64,000 nt of DNA, taken from Ehretia macrophylla (taxonomy: Eukaryota; Streptophyta; Magnoliopsida; Boraginales; Ehretiaceae). The position numbers and the translations under genes are program-made. Shown here in pieces: positions 11,920 to 22,825 of the stretch. The stretch is from assembly GCA_037974665.1 (NCBI GenBank), contig CM075766.1, forward strand, positions 50,848,569 through 50,912,568, written 5' to 3'. How positions within the stretch are numbered: the first letter of the stretch is position 1; every line of letters starts with the position of its first letter. The notes under the pieces are model-generated. The model saw only the letters and a list, made by a program, of their open reading frames with translations. It ran no database searches and was not told the origin of the DNA.

Positions 11920-12324
11920 TAGGCTCCGTTTGTTTGCCATAAAATATTTTCTGGATTTTATGATATTTAGTAACACTGAAAAATTAGTTAATTGTAAAAT
12001 ATTTTTCGATCAACAATTACGGTTATTTTTTTCTTAATTTTACAGTGTTTGGTAACACAGAAAAATTGGTCAACCGTAAAATATTATTCGGTCAACAATT
12101 GCGGCTAGTACAAACTTCTGAAAAATGTTTTTATTTCTTTTGGAAGAAAAAAATATTTTATAGTACATTCAAATACTAAAAAATATTTTTCAGTATTTTA
12201 TTTTTTTAAAAAATATTTTTTCTTAATAAGTTATTTTACGGTAAACAAACAGAGTCTTATAAAATATTTTTTATAGAACATATTTTTCACAAATAAGATA
12301 TTTTACGAAAACAAACGGCGCCTA
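11920..12324. mobile_element. MITE-like inverted-repeat element
   Basis: The left end reads TAGGCTCCGTTTGTTTGCC and the right end is the complement of TAGGCGCCGTTTGTTTTCG, giving terminal inverted repeats of about 17 bp with two mismatches. The arms continue with imperfect AAAATATTTT-rich inverted pairing. It is about 405 bp with no coding capacity. The family and target duplication could not be fixed. Confidence 0.6.
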
Positions 12325-12437
12325 CACCACAAAAATATACGTGAGTACAGTTCAATTTGGCCCAGGAGGCACACGCGGCCACACAGAAAAGCTCAAACAA
12401 ATATGGCCTTTGAGTACATTACCATGCCGGTCACCAA

Positions 12438-13580
12438 CTACTCAACCGGAATGGGCTCAAAAAGTAATGACGAAATTCCATGACGAGTTGTGGATTTCAC
12501 ATCACCATGCCGGTCACCAAATTCATATACGTACTACGCTCCTCTATTGAGATTCAGTGGTATCTCCATAAAATTTCGTGAACCATCGTTCATTCTTTTC
12601 TATGTCTCGGGAATTAAAAATCCGACGTACTCAAATAGCCGTTTAAACTTGGTTCTTACCGTATCACAAGTTTAACTCATGATATTTTGCTTGAACAATA
12701 TTAAATCCAATTTAGCAAGTTCAAGCAAAAGAGGATTCATGTCGACTCTTTTCTCGTATATGTCTATGAATCACTTTTCCTCCAACTTTCTTGTCCTCCA
12801 ATGAAGTGGAAGCTCCAATGTATGATGCACTAACACGGCAAAATTGTGATCTATTTTGTTCTCGTCAAGACTCTTCTTTAAATGCTTTGCTGTAAATTCT
12901 CTTGCCATCTCCAAGGTGCTTTCACCTTCTACTAAGAAATAAGAAGCTTCATACAAGAAAAGCATTCCCTTTGTATCCTCAGAAAGGCTCGTCTTAAAAT
13001 TGCCCTTCTCGTCCTTGAAAGTATCAAAAATATCTGCAACTACGTTGAAGCCATGTTGTCTGAAGAGCCGAAATATAAGAGCCTTAGCATATAAATCGTC
13101 TTGTTTTAGTTGAAGAATGGTGTTAAGCTTGTTGTAAATGCTTGTTAATGCTTGCCTTATTTGGGTTTCGAAGTGGTAAGATAATCCAAGGCTTTGTAAG
13201 TCATCGATCAACTCCAAGAGCTCCAGAGATTTCTTCTCATCTTCTTCTTTAAGAAAATCCTTTTCCGCCTCTTTTAGCTGAGCAGAACGTTTCACATTTA
13301 TCTCTCCTTGCAAATTAATGGGTACATGTATGAATTAATTTTCCTAGGAATCAAATCATATACCCGTGAGTGAAAAATCATAGTTCCCTGATGGCGTTGC
13401 CTGGACGTTGTGCTCGTGAAGCTTATTGATCCTTATCGGCGTCTGGTCTAGTTTGCCAACCTCGGTAGTGCATACAGCGGGAAGAGGTCGTGAGAAATAG
13501 GTCAGAAGTTGGTTACTGGAATTTAAACCGGAAATAAACTTGGCAACTGGGATCAACAAGGGCAGAATGAACATAACCAT
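12438..13580 (-). pseudogene. Terpene synthase pseudogene psi-2 with fused exons 2/3 and exons 4-6 deleted
   Basis: Exon 1 starts at ATG 13580 and encodes a hydrophobic, serine-rich leader, but it stops before the tryptophan of RR(X)8W and shows no RR. Exons 2 and 3 form one continuous 648-bp block (13307-12660). The reading frame runs straight through the position where psi-1 has its 1.1-kb intron 2, so that intron is absent. The acceptor before exon 2 reads CAA instead of CAG. Downstream, exon 3 has a TGA for a conserved Trp near 12770 and a frameshift near 12695. The region matching exon 7 (about 12640-12438, ending GAGTAG) follows almost directly, so exons 4, 5 and 6, including the DDXXD and NSE/DTE metal sites, are missing. 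Exon 7 also has two in-frame stops. No functional product is expected. Confidence 0.85.
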
Positions 13581-13747
13581 CGTAAAGATCGAAGGTTTTT
13601 TTTGTACGATAAAAGTTAAAGTTAAAATTCAAACTCACGATCTTTAATTGTAACAGTTCATTATATGATCTTGACACCCAACTCTCGGCTGTCGTATATA
13701 TCCAAGGTTAGCTCAGTTTCTGTTGTATTGGATGCTAATTGGGGCAC

Positions 13748-13757
13748 TATATATAGC
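13748..13757 (-). promoter_or_regulatory. Putative TATA box of TPS psi-2
   Basis: CTATATATAG about 170 bp upstream of the ATG at 13580. Position and motif are the only evidence. Confidence 0.4.
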
Positions 13758-13912
13758 CATTGGCATTTACAGGCGTACAAGTGCGTGCTTGACCGGTCCA
13801 TGTGTCAGTCAAACATGGTGAACTGAATGTACATTTGTAAAGAAGAACAGAAAAAAAAAAAAAAAAGAAGGCCATGCTGGCAACTTATCTTATTTAATTC
13901 TGCTGTACGATA

Positions 13913-14800
13913 ATTGTCCTTATTGTTTTTAAAAAAATTAATTTAGTCTCCATTATTTTAAAATATTAAAAAAAAAATTAATATGTTTCAAAAATTTTAG
14001 TTTAGTCTATATTATTTTAAAAATTTCAAAAAGATTTCCAATATTTTTCAAAAAGTTAAAAAAGGTCCCTAGTATTTTTAAAATATTCAAAAAGGTCCTT
14101 AATATTTTTAAAAAAAATCAATTAGTTCCCCACTCCCCAATACTTTCCAAAAGACCCAAAATGGTTCTCACCGTTAAAACAACTGTTAACTTTGATGTAC
14201 TCTATTTCATAATACAGTATGACACGTAGCATAATTTAATTGGTTTGCTACAAATATGTAAAATAACGTTGTATGGGTTATTTTTTTCCTCATGCCATGC
14301 GAAAAAAAAATTATAGATTATGCATAATCGTTAAAATATCGTAACTCCTTCAATTTTTGTCCAAATTTCATAAAATTTGGTCCGTTGGAATGAAAATTTC
14401 AAGGAGAATACTTAATCTGTAATGGTCACGTGATTCAAATTTTAAAAAAAAATATTTCTTTTACCGAAATTCTCCTTCAAAGACTAAAACTGTCACGTGA
14501 CACACGTGGCTACTATTCTGTCAAAGTTAATAATTGTTTTGACGGTGAGAATCAGTTTGAGTCTTTTGAAAAATATTGAGGACTAAACTGAATTTTTTGA
14601 AAAATACTAGGGACCTTTTTGAACCTTTTAAAATAATGAGAACTAAACTAAATCTTTTGAAAAACATTGGGAATTTTTTTTAATATTTTAAAATAATTGA
14701 GACTAAACTAAATATTTTAAAAAATATAAATTTTTTTTTTAATATTTTAAAATAATAGAGACTAAACTAATTTTTTTAAAACAATAAGAAATATTCATGC
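13913..14800. mobile_element. Large fold-back element (about 890 bp)
   Basis: The left half carries diverged repeats of the text TTAGTCTCCATTATTTTAAA; the right half carries the inverted equivalents (AATAATAGAGACTAAACTAA). The ends match as TTGTCCTTATTGTTTTTAA and its approximate complement. The central 14160-14520 part is less repetitive. No protein is encoded. It resembles the elements at 5935-6352 and 39180-39579 in texture, so it is probably Mutator-type or another non-autonomous family. Confidence 0.6.
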
Positions 14801-15926
14801 TATTCTCCCTTTCATTTAATACGCAAAGAAACAAATTGGGTTGACCAAGAAAAAACAATCTGCTGGGTTGGATTTACCAGCCCCCACTCGGCGTTTCTTT
14901 TCTCAAATATATGTGGAGGGGAGAGCCTCCCTCAAACCTCCAAATTTCTTTTTTAATTTATGTAAAAAAAAATTTGAAAAAAAAATGTTATGGCTCCTCT
15001 TATTTGTTTTTTGTTTTTCGTTTTTCCTAATTAGCCCTTTTTTATCCAATTTTTTTTCTTAATTGAATTTTGGTACCCTAATCTAAAATTTCTGGCTCAA
15101 TTCTTGTACATGTGTAGGGGTAGTTGGGGCGTGTGCATGTGATACATATATAGATGCATGTAAATATATGCATATATATCTGTATACATATGTACAAAAT
15201 TTGAAAATATTTAGCGTTTTTGTGATTGAGTTTAGTTCTTCATTAATTTTGTATGGTGGAATTTATATATAGAGAGATATATATATAAAGATTGAAAATA
15301 TTTGGTGTTCTTGAATCTAAGCTTGGTAAAATCTTTAATAGTTAAAGAATATTATATTTTTTACAATAATAAGATTTTATTTTGATATTTGGTGATTTAA
15401 TTGAGATATTAAAATTACGAGGTAACGGTGAGGGTGCGGGTTTTTCTTTTTCTTTTTTTTGGTTGGGGGGGGGGGGGTATGTTGGGGGATACGTGGTGGG
15501 TGTAGCGATGTGGTCAGGTTGGGGGAAGGGCCTGGGGATTAAAGTTAACTTTTTTTTTTTTTATCATTATTTGGATACTGTCCAACAACGATGATCCTAT
15601 TCCTCTATGAGTTTTCATCCGTAGTTTGGATATGATTTTTGACGTTTTGGCAGGCGATAGTCGCTTGATGGAATAAATTATTATAGTAGTTGTATTTTTT
15701 TCTTTTGTTAGTTAAGTAAGAACTTCATTAATCTCCAAATAAAAAGTTATAAAGACTAGGAAAGTTTAAATGGGAATTAAGAATGCAATAATACATGTTT
15801 ATTGGAGTACTAATTTTTGCAAGCTAGATTAGGCTGATAACTGAATTTCTTTATTATTTTATAGTTAAATATTTTAATGTGTGATTTCAGAATTAACCAT
15901 ATGGTCCAATGAAGATTTTTTTTTTT
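14801..15926. other. AT-rich intergenic sequence with homopolymer tracts
   Basis: T-rich runs, a G run at about 15464-15478 and TA-rich microsatellite text near 15150-15290. No gene, RNA or defined repeat seen. The open frames at 14841 and 15382 are low-complexity. Confidence 0.5.
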
Positions 15927-17027
15927 GGGTATTTTTGATCTGGCCCCCTTCATTTTTTTGAAAAAGAGACTTAGACCCCATGATTTTTATTAAGTGAGAC
16001 ATACACCCCTTCTATTAAGGGTATGTGAAATTTGCTGTTAAAATCATATTCAATTACATTTATACCCATTATAACACACACCATCACACAAACCACACAC
16101 ATACAAGATCAAACTCTTTTCCCTCATTGTTCTTCCTCTTCCGCCTCTGATTTTTCTTCTTACATACCCAACATCATAAGCAAAAAGAAACACACAACAC
16201 ATACGGCTCACACATCACACACACAAACACAAACCCACACAAAATCACACACCCAAACACAGATCTGAGAAGCCTCTATCATCACCGGAGAAGACGAAGC
16301 CTTGCCGGCTACAGATCGTGATGGTTGGAGGAGAATCTGGTGACGAAACGACGCGTGGATGGTGCGAGAAGAAAGTGATGGTGGTTGAGCCGCATCTCGC
16401 CATGTCGGAGAATGACACCGGCGAGAGCTTGAAGATGACGCCGCTGCTAGGTGACGGTGAAGGCGTTCCGAGGTGGGATCGAAGAAAGGATGGTGGCGTT
16501 GCGTTGGAAGGCTATATATATATATATTATGATATGAGACTCACCAATCTGATCTGTTATCGGCCTTTCTTTTGTGACTTTTGCTTGCTTTAAGCCTGAG
16601 CTGGATAGCTTTTGAGGTGATTTGAATTGAGTTACAAAAATAAAGTTGACAGCCATTTTTGTCTGTTTATGTATATATGTATATATGTAGTTAGTTTTTG
16701 CTTTAGCTTCACACTATGGTTATTTATTTTTTTATTTTTCTTTTTTTGTTTATGTTGGATGTGACGGTGGTGTATAAGAGAATGAATACAAGAAGGAGAA
16801 AGGAGAAGAATGGAGGATGGTGTTTGATCTTGTATGTGTGTGGTTTGTGTAATGGTGTGTGTTATAATGGGTATAAATGTAAGTGAACATGATTTTAATA
16901 GAATTTCACAGACCCTTAACAGAAGGGACAGACCCTTAACAGAAGGGGTGTGTGTCTCACTTAATAAAAAATATGGGGTTTAAGTCTTCTTTTCAAAAAA
17001 ACGAAGGGATCCAGATAAAAAATACCC
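15927..17027. mobile_element. Mutator-like element with ~190-bp terminal inverted repeats, Pack-MULE candidate
   Basis: The left arm (15927 to about 16120) starts GGGTATTTTTGATCTGGCC and passes through ACTTAGACCCCATG, GTGAGACATACACCCCTTCT and ACACAAACCACACACATAC. The right arm (about 16830-17027) is its inverted equivalent and ends in AAAATACCC. Arms are about 190 bp. The flanks are T runs of at least nine on both sides, compatible with a 9-bp target duplication but not proof of one. The right arm contains a small tandem duplication (GACCCTTAACAGAAGG twice). The centre (about 16265-16520) is clearly more GC-rich than the arms and has an open frame from 16318 (MVGGESGDETTRGW...), which looks like captured host exon sequence. 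No MuDR transposase is present. Confidence 0.7.
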
Positions 17028-18493
17028 TTTTTTTTTTCTTGATCATCGTGCAATGAAGAGTAAAGTAGTACTAATTTGACTTTTCGTACTAAGATATTCT
17101 TGATAACCATATGTATAATGTTTAGGTCATGGTCTAAATTTAGATTAATATAAAAACATGGGACCTACTATATTATTCTTTTGCTCAAAAAGGGTATATT
17201 TGGTTTAACTATAAAATTTTAATTATTAAGTTTTAGAGTTTTTAGCTGTAAAATTTTAATAAAAAGTGTTGTTGAACATAAATAGTTGACCGTTGACATT
17301 AAACTTTTAGAAATTATGAGGGTAGTGTTGAAAAAAAGAAAAACAGTTTTCCACATCATATATGTAAAAATAATTTCACAAAAGAATCTTTTGAAAAGCT
17401 CCGATTGGATATTCTTATTTTTTTAACTTCGAATTTATTTAAAAACTCTTTAAAAAATAAGTCAAACATGTTTGTTTCAACTTTTAAACTCACACGAATC
17501 GTTTTTAAATATCCAAAAATTAACTAAACACACCCTAAAATCAAAGATAGTAAAAGAATGTTGCATGAAACAGGTAGGACGATGCCACAAGATAAAACTT
17601 GCAAAACATCACGCTGTTTGAACCTGCACATTTAAGGGACCTAATATACTTTTTTTTCTTTGATTCAGGGGAGTATTAAAACCGTATGACGTAATCAATA
17701 AAATTCAAATTTGCATATATAGCGAGTTATGTACCATTAGATTAAAGCCCTAGTAGTTGAGACTTAATATACTTTGGAAAGCAGCCATATGGGAAACAGA
17801 TGAAGACCAGCATGCCTTATTTGAACGGGAAAGAGATAAAAACGGGCATACCTAATTTGACCACTTTCCCGTTTCATTCTTAGAAGGGTTCATTCAACAA
17901 GGCTACAAAATCCTTTGTGGCTTTCGAATCCACTAAATAGATTACGAGGGCTGTGGCTGAATTTTAATTTATATGAGTATATTTATTATAAGATTTGTGG
18001 GAGTTAGTAAGCGTTGTAACTTTTACTAACACTCATTTTTATCGACTCGTCTAATATGAAAATTATAGTATGATCACAGTTATTCACAATTAGATATAAT
18101 TAGATATGATAAGGCAGGTCACTTGCGTGCCTTAGGTGTTGTCTTTACCAGACAAAGTAGGAGGGTCCTACTTTTTCCTATTTAGGAGAATGTGATGTGG
18201 ATATACATTTATAGCTTTACACCCAGAATTAGATAGCTATGATTTGAGATTACTACTGGACTTGATATTAAAGTTTTATAATTATGATATGACATTACTA
18301 CTGGACTTGAAATTGAAGTTTTATAATTAGAGCCATGACTTTTTTTTTTTTTACAATGTAAGCTAAAATTAAAATTGAAATTTAAAATTTGTGTAAAATA
18401 AGTTATTACTTAACAATTCTACCCAACTTCTAAGTAAATGCATGACTTTTTATAGATATATAGAACCATGTTGGACTTTTGCGTCGGCCTTAC
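17028..18493. other. AT-rich intergenic sequence
   Basis: No coding potential, inverted-repeat element or RNA gene recognised. A short imperfect tandem repeat lies at about 18235-18330 (GATTACTACTGGACTTGA / GACATTACTACTGGACTTGA). Confidence 0.5.
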
Positions 18494-18651
18494 TAAGGGC
18501 AAGCTCAATTTAAGCTCTAAAACACAATGATTACAATTTTATTGTAAATATAGAGCCTTTTGAAGCAAAAAAGCAACACCAATATTTATTATAGAGCCCC
18601 AAATTGTTACTTTTGTGTCAAATTTAACAGATTTTACCAAAAATAGAGACC

Positions 18652-18695
18652 GGGCTCCATTTTGTTCAACAAATTTGTTGAACAAAATGGAGCCC
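18652..18695. repeat. 44-bp perfect palindrome in Harbinger E1
   Basis: 22-bp arms meet with no spacer; the centre reads TTCAACAAATTTGTTGAA and the outer ends are GGGCTCC and GGAGCCC. It starts 155 bp inside the terminal repeat. A near-identical palindrome occurs in E3 (55439-55482) and a sequence-unrelated one at a similar position in E2 (32790-32819). Confidence 0.95.
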
Positions 18696-18734
18696 TAGGA
18701 AAAAGACAAAAAATTTTACAACTCATACTAATAT

Positions 18735-18760
18735 GTCAGATCTGATGAGTCAGATCTGAC
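18735..18760. promoter_or_regulatory. GTCAGATCTGA dyad upstream of the E1 accessory gene
   Basis: GTCAGATCTGA and TCAGATCTGAC form an 11-bp inverted repeat with a 4-bp spacer. It lies upstream of a TATA-like TTTCTATATATTC (about 18850). The GTCAGA/TCTGAC core recurs in E2 (32894-32923) and E3 (55364-55393). A binding site for an element-encoded protein is possible. Confidence 0.6.
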
Positions 18761-19029
18761 TTAAAAAAAAAAAAGTCTGACAAAAAAAAATACAACCATT
18801 GCAATTTCAGCTTTAACGTTCAAAAAAAATATAACCGTTGGGTGTTGGATTTTCTATATATTCAAGGAAAAAAATCCAATACCCAACTTCAACAATTAAT
18901 CCTTTCAAGCAAAAATCCCCAAACAGCAAAAAAATAAAAAAAAATTCACATCCGCCAGGAAAAAAAAAAAAAGGTTCATGCTCAAGATCTGTCCCTTTTT
19001 TGCAATTTATTCTCGAATTACCTGCAAAA

Positions 19030-19063
<34 letters not shown>

Positions 19064-19094
19064 TATAACCAACATTTATAATTAAAAAAAATGC

Positions 19095-19470
19095 AAAAAA
19101 GGGGCATGCGTCAGCAGGAAAGGGGGAAGAGATGAGATGTGAGGTGGGGTGGATGCGTGCGTGCGTCAGGCGATGAAGGAGGAGGGGGGGTAGGGTGTCT
19201 GCGTCAGCGGGGAAGGGGGGAGAGATGGGAGGTGGGGTGGGGTAGGGTAAGGTGGGATGCCTGCGTCGACGGGGAAGGGGGGGGAGAGAGGGGAGGTAGG
19301 GTGGGGTAGGTTAGGGTGAGGTAGGTTGCGTCGTGGGGTGCAGAAAAGCTGCAGCGTGGGGGATGGAGGGGAGAGGGGCGGGGCAAGGGGGTGTGGTGCG
19401 GTACAGGTGAAAAGAAGCTGCAGCGGGGGGTTAGATAGGCAGCGGAGGGTGAATGGAAAATGGGGGAGAG
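19095..19470. repeat. G-rich purine-skewed tract in E1
   Basis: Runs such as GGGGAAGGGGGGAGAGATG occur repeatedly, with diverged tandem copies about 75 bp apart (near 19115, 19203 and 19270). Strong G over C skew on the plus strand. It lies within the presumed 5' leader intron of the accessory gene. Open frames on both strands here are low-complexity. Confidence 0.6.
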
Positions 19471-19499
19471 GATGGGTTTTATATGTAGGGTTTTCTTTT

Positions 19500-20150
19500 T
19501 CTTTTTAATTTTTTTAAATGCTTGGGATTAATTATTTTTTTAAAATCCTTTGTTTTTAATTTTTTTTAAAAATATTTTGGATAAATTTTTTAAAAACATT
19601 CTTTTTTTTTTAATTTTTTTTTTAAATGGTTGGGATTATTTTTTTTTTTAATCCTTTGTTTTTAATTTTTTTTAAATGGTTGGGATTAATTGTTTTTAAT
19701 TTTTTTTTAAATAGTTGGGATTAATTGTTTTTTTTAAATCCTTTGTTTTTAATTTTTTTTAAATAATTGGGATTAATTTGTTTTTAAAATCCTTTGTTTT
19801 TAATTTATTTTTTAAATGGTTGGGATTAATTTTGTTTTAAATCATTTGCTTTTAATTTTTTTTAAATGGTTGGGATTAATTGTTTTTTTAAATCCTTTGT
19901 TTTTATTTTTTTTTAAATGGTTGGGATTAATTGTTTTTTTTAAATCCTTTGTTTTTAATTTTTTTTTAAATGGTTGGGATTATTTTTTTTAAAATCCTTT
20001 GTTTTTTTTTTTTTTTAAATGGTTGGGTTTAATTATTTTTTTAAATTCCTTTGTTTTTATTTTTTTTAAATGGTTGGGACTAATTTTTTAAAAAAATTCC
20101 TTTGTTTTTAATTTATTTTTTAAATGGTTGGGATTAGAAGGCTTTTTTTA
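19500..20150. repeat. ~50-bp minisatellite in E1
   Basis: About 12 tandem units of roughly 50 bp, each with AATGGTTGGGATTAATTG followed by T-rich text containing AAATCCTTTG. Units differ mainly in T-run length. The array lies between the promoter-proximal region and the accessory gene ATG, probably inside an untranslated leader intron. Confidence 0.9.
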
Positions 20151-20329
20151 ATTTTTTTTAAAAATTTCATAATTTGGGCCAATTTTAATAAAAAATTCAT
20201 CCAAATTAAAACTAATTTGGATTCAACTTGTAGACTTTGTAAAATTAAGTTTTAGTGGTAATTTATTGTTTAAATAATTTATTTCCTTTTCTTACTTTTG
20301 GTAACAATTGTATTTTTTTTTTGAAAGGT

Positions 20330-21260
20330 ATGGAATATACCAATGGTACTTCGAGGGGTCGCAATTTCACCGTCCAAGAAGATATTGCTTTATGTCGGGC
20401 CTTCATCGCAATTAGTGAAAATCCTATTATCGGGCAAGACCAAATAATAACAACAATGTGGAACAGAATTCTTGAAAAATTTGAAGAGTTCTACCCCCCA
20501 AACTATCCAACTGAAAAAAGGACATCAAAAAGTCCGAAATGCCAATGGTCTCCTATAAACCAAAATTGTACACGATTTTCGGAGTGTATTGCTCAAGTAC
20601 ATTTGAGACCGAGGAATGGAGCAAATGCTATTGACAACGTGAGTTTTTTAGATATTATTAATTTTATATTGTAGATGTTATATAATATCGTAGACTTTGC
20701 AAAATTAATTTTTATAAATTTGTTGAATTGTTTTTTAGCTGAATGACCCTCGACGCTTATACTCTGCTGCCGGTGGAAAATTTTTTACCCTGGAACATTG
20801 TTGGGAAATTTTACAAGATGGTCAAAAATGGAGAAAAATTATCGATGTTCAATCCACACAGAATGTCACCGATTCACATGCATCAGTGACTCCACCCGAA
20901 ACTTCTATCGATAATCCAAATTCTCTCGATAATGATTATCCCAATGAGTCGGTGGCGGAAACCCAAAGCAATCCCACATCGTCAAGGCCGATTGGGAACA
21001 AGAAGGCTAAAAAATTGAAAGGTAAGGGTAATGTCGAAGATATCGTAGAAGAAGCAAGAAATATGGGAAAAATTATGAAGAAGTACACGGATAGGTATGA
21101 AGAATTTGCAGATACGAAGACTATGAATATAAAGATTTTGACAATCGAAACTCCGGAAAGAAGAGCATTTTTGATTGAACAACAAAAAACCATTATTGCA
21201 AGAAAGACCTCCTGTTCGATAAACTTTGACGATGATGTATACCGTCCCAGTTTGCCATAA
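20330..21260 (+). CDS. Harbinger accessory protein (MYB/SANT-like), two exons, apparently intact
   Basis: Exon 1 is 20330-20638 and exon 2 is 20739-21260, joined in phase 0 across a GTGAGT...TTTTTTAG intron of 100 bp. The spliced frame has no stop and gives about 276 residues ending at a TAA (21258-21260). The N-terminal half has the tryptophan-containing pattern of trihelix/MYB-like DNA-binding proteins (FTVQEDIALCRAFIAIS, then MWNRILEKFEEFYP and a W in the next helix). The C-terminal half is a charged, probably coiled helical region (EEARNMGKIMKKYTDRYEEF). In the Harbinger family this protein binds element ends and helps bring the transposase to DNA. Related proteins are often annotated in plants as NAM-associated or SANT-like. 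An untranslated upstream exon is likely, because a splice-like T-rich tract ends at GAAAG just before the ATG. Confidence 0.8.
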
Positions 21261-21518
21261 ATCATGGATTATTTGTGTTGGCTGGTTTATTTTTGGTTGT
21301 ACTACATGTTTAAATTTCTGAGTTGACGATGTTGTTCTAATTTCACATTTGTGTTTTTACTTTCCCTTTTTTATATTTAATTTTTTAAATATTAATACAA
21401 ATTGAGTTTGAGATACGTAAAAATTGAATTACTTAAAGCGAAAAGACAACAACCAATAAAACCAATTTCGTAATATTAAGAACAATGTAATTAAACGTCA
21501 TCCTAATACAAAATTAGA

Positions 21519-22825
21519 TTAAAAATTAATATGTCCTGCACGATATTCATTCCACACATGTTCCACAAGATCATTCTGAAGCATATAGTAGGCAGACTGA
21601 TATCTCATTTGAGCACGATGGTTTAAATACTGAGTAATAGTTATAGGGTCTCGATTGGGTACAACAGGAGGCTCTTGAACATGATAATGTTTTGGATCAT
21701 CAGCAAAATCATCACCTTATTCATCCCGGTTGTCTTCCACAATCATATTATGAAGCATTATACAAGTCATCATAATCTGTCGATATCATTCTCATGCCAA
21801 AAACGGCATGGCCCTTTGATAATTTCAAATTTAGCTTGAAGGACTCCAAAAGCCCTTTCGACATCCTTACGATAAGCTTGTTGCATTCTAGTAAATAACG
21901 CCTTATCTCGTTCTTCTGGATTGGGATATGCTTGCACTATCGTTGACCATCGAGGATATATACCATCAGCAAGGTAGTAACCTTGATTGTATTGCCTACC
22001 ATTTAGTGTAAACTGAATGCATGTAGATAGACCTTCAAGAACATCAGAAAAAATAGGAGAACTGTATAATACGTTCAAATCATTGCGTGCACTTGGTACT
22101 CTAAAGTACGAATGCCATATCCAACAATCGTACGATGCAACCGCTTTAAGGATTATCGGAGGACGACCATGGTGCCCAACATATGTCCCAGCCCATGCCG
22201 TTGGGCAATTTTTTCATTCCTAGTGCATACAGTCTACACTTCCTAACATTTCAGGAAAACCTCGTTGATCGGCTTTTCTAAGTAGCCTAACTATGTCTGC
22301 GTTGTTAGGTCGTCGAAGATACTGGTCTTCATATAATGCGTTGACGGCACGACAAAATTTTTTCATCGCCTGTAAAGATGTAGTTTATGCAATTTTCAAA
22401 TAGTCATCATTCGCATCAGCAAGATTTCTGTAGGCAAACATACGAAGAGCGGCCGTTATCTTCACATATGGTGAGAAACCTTGTTTTCTGAATGCATCTG
22501 GTTTCATCATGAAGTAATTGTCGAAATGCACAATTTCTCCCATAATTTTCAGAAACAATTTATGCCTCATCCGAAACCTAATTGTGAATTCAGAAGCAGG
22601 ATACAAAGGGCGATCAACAAAGTAATCATGCATAAGCCTATTATGAGCACTTACCCGATCTCTCCTTATGGATTGTCGGGGTGACGATGTACCTCCATGT
22701 TTATACGAACTCAATTCATGCGCAGCACCCATTAGTAATTGATATTGTGCGTGCATCGACACCATCATTGCGTGCCCATCGATGTCGTCATCAGATGAGG
22801 AGAAATCGGTTCTTTGTTGTGCCAT
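21519..22825 (-). pseudogene. Harbinger E1 transposase (DDE type), inactivated
   Basis: Start ATG at 22825; the reading ends near 21519. The N-terminal helix-rich region contains KITAALRMFAYRNLADANDDY, the hallmark of plant PIF-like transposases. The catalytic block follows: GSVDCMH (first Asp), NDLNVLY (second Asp) and VERAFGVLQAKFEII (Glu). Breaks seen: a TAA near 22388 soon after the helix block, a TAG in place of the Trp after DCMH (near 22225), a frameshift near 21777 and a further stop near 21719. The rest of the C-terminus is recognisable (CIMLHNMIVEDNRDE). The catalytic triad is preserved despite the stops, so the decay is fairly recent. It is convergent with the accessory gene. Confidence 0.88.

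Noticed and set aside
16032-16268. 78-residue frame in the left arm of the Mutator-like element
   Set aside because: The sequence is mostly CACA repeats inside an inverted arm, which has no matching frame in the other arm.
19500-20150. Regular ~50-bp repeats as a CRISPR-like array
   Set aside because: There are no unique spacers; the whole unit including T runs is repeated, and the context is a plant transposon.
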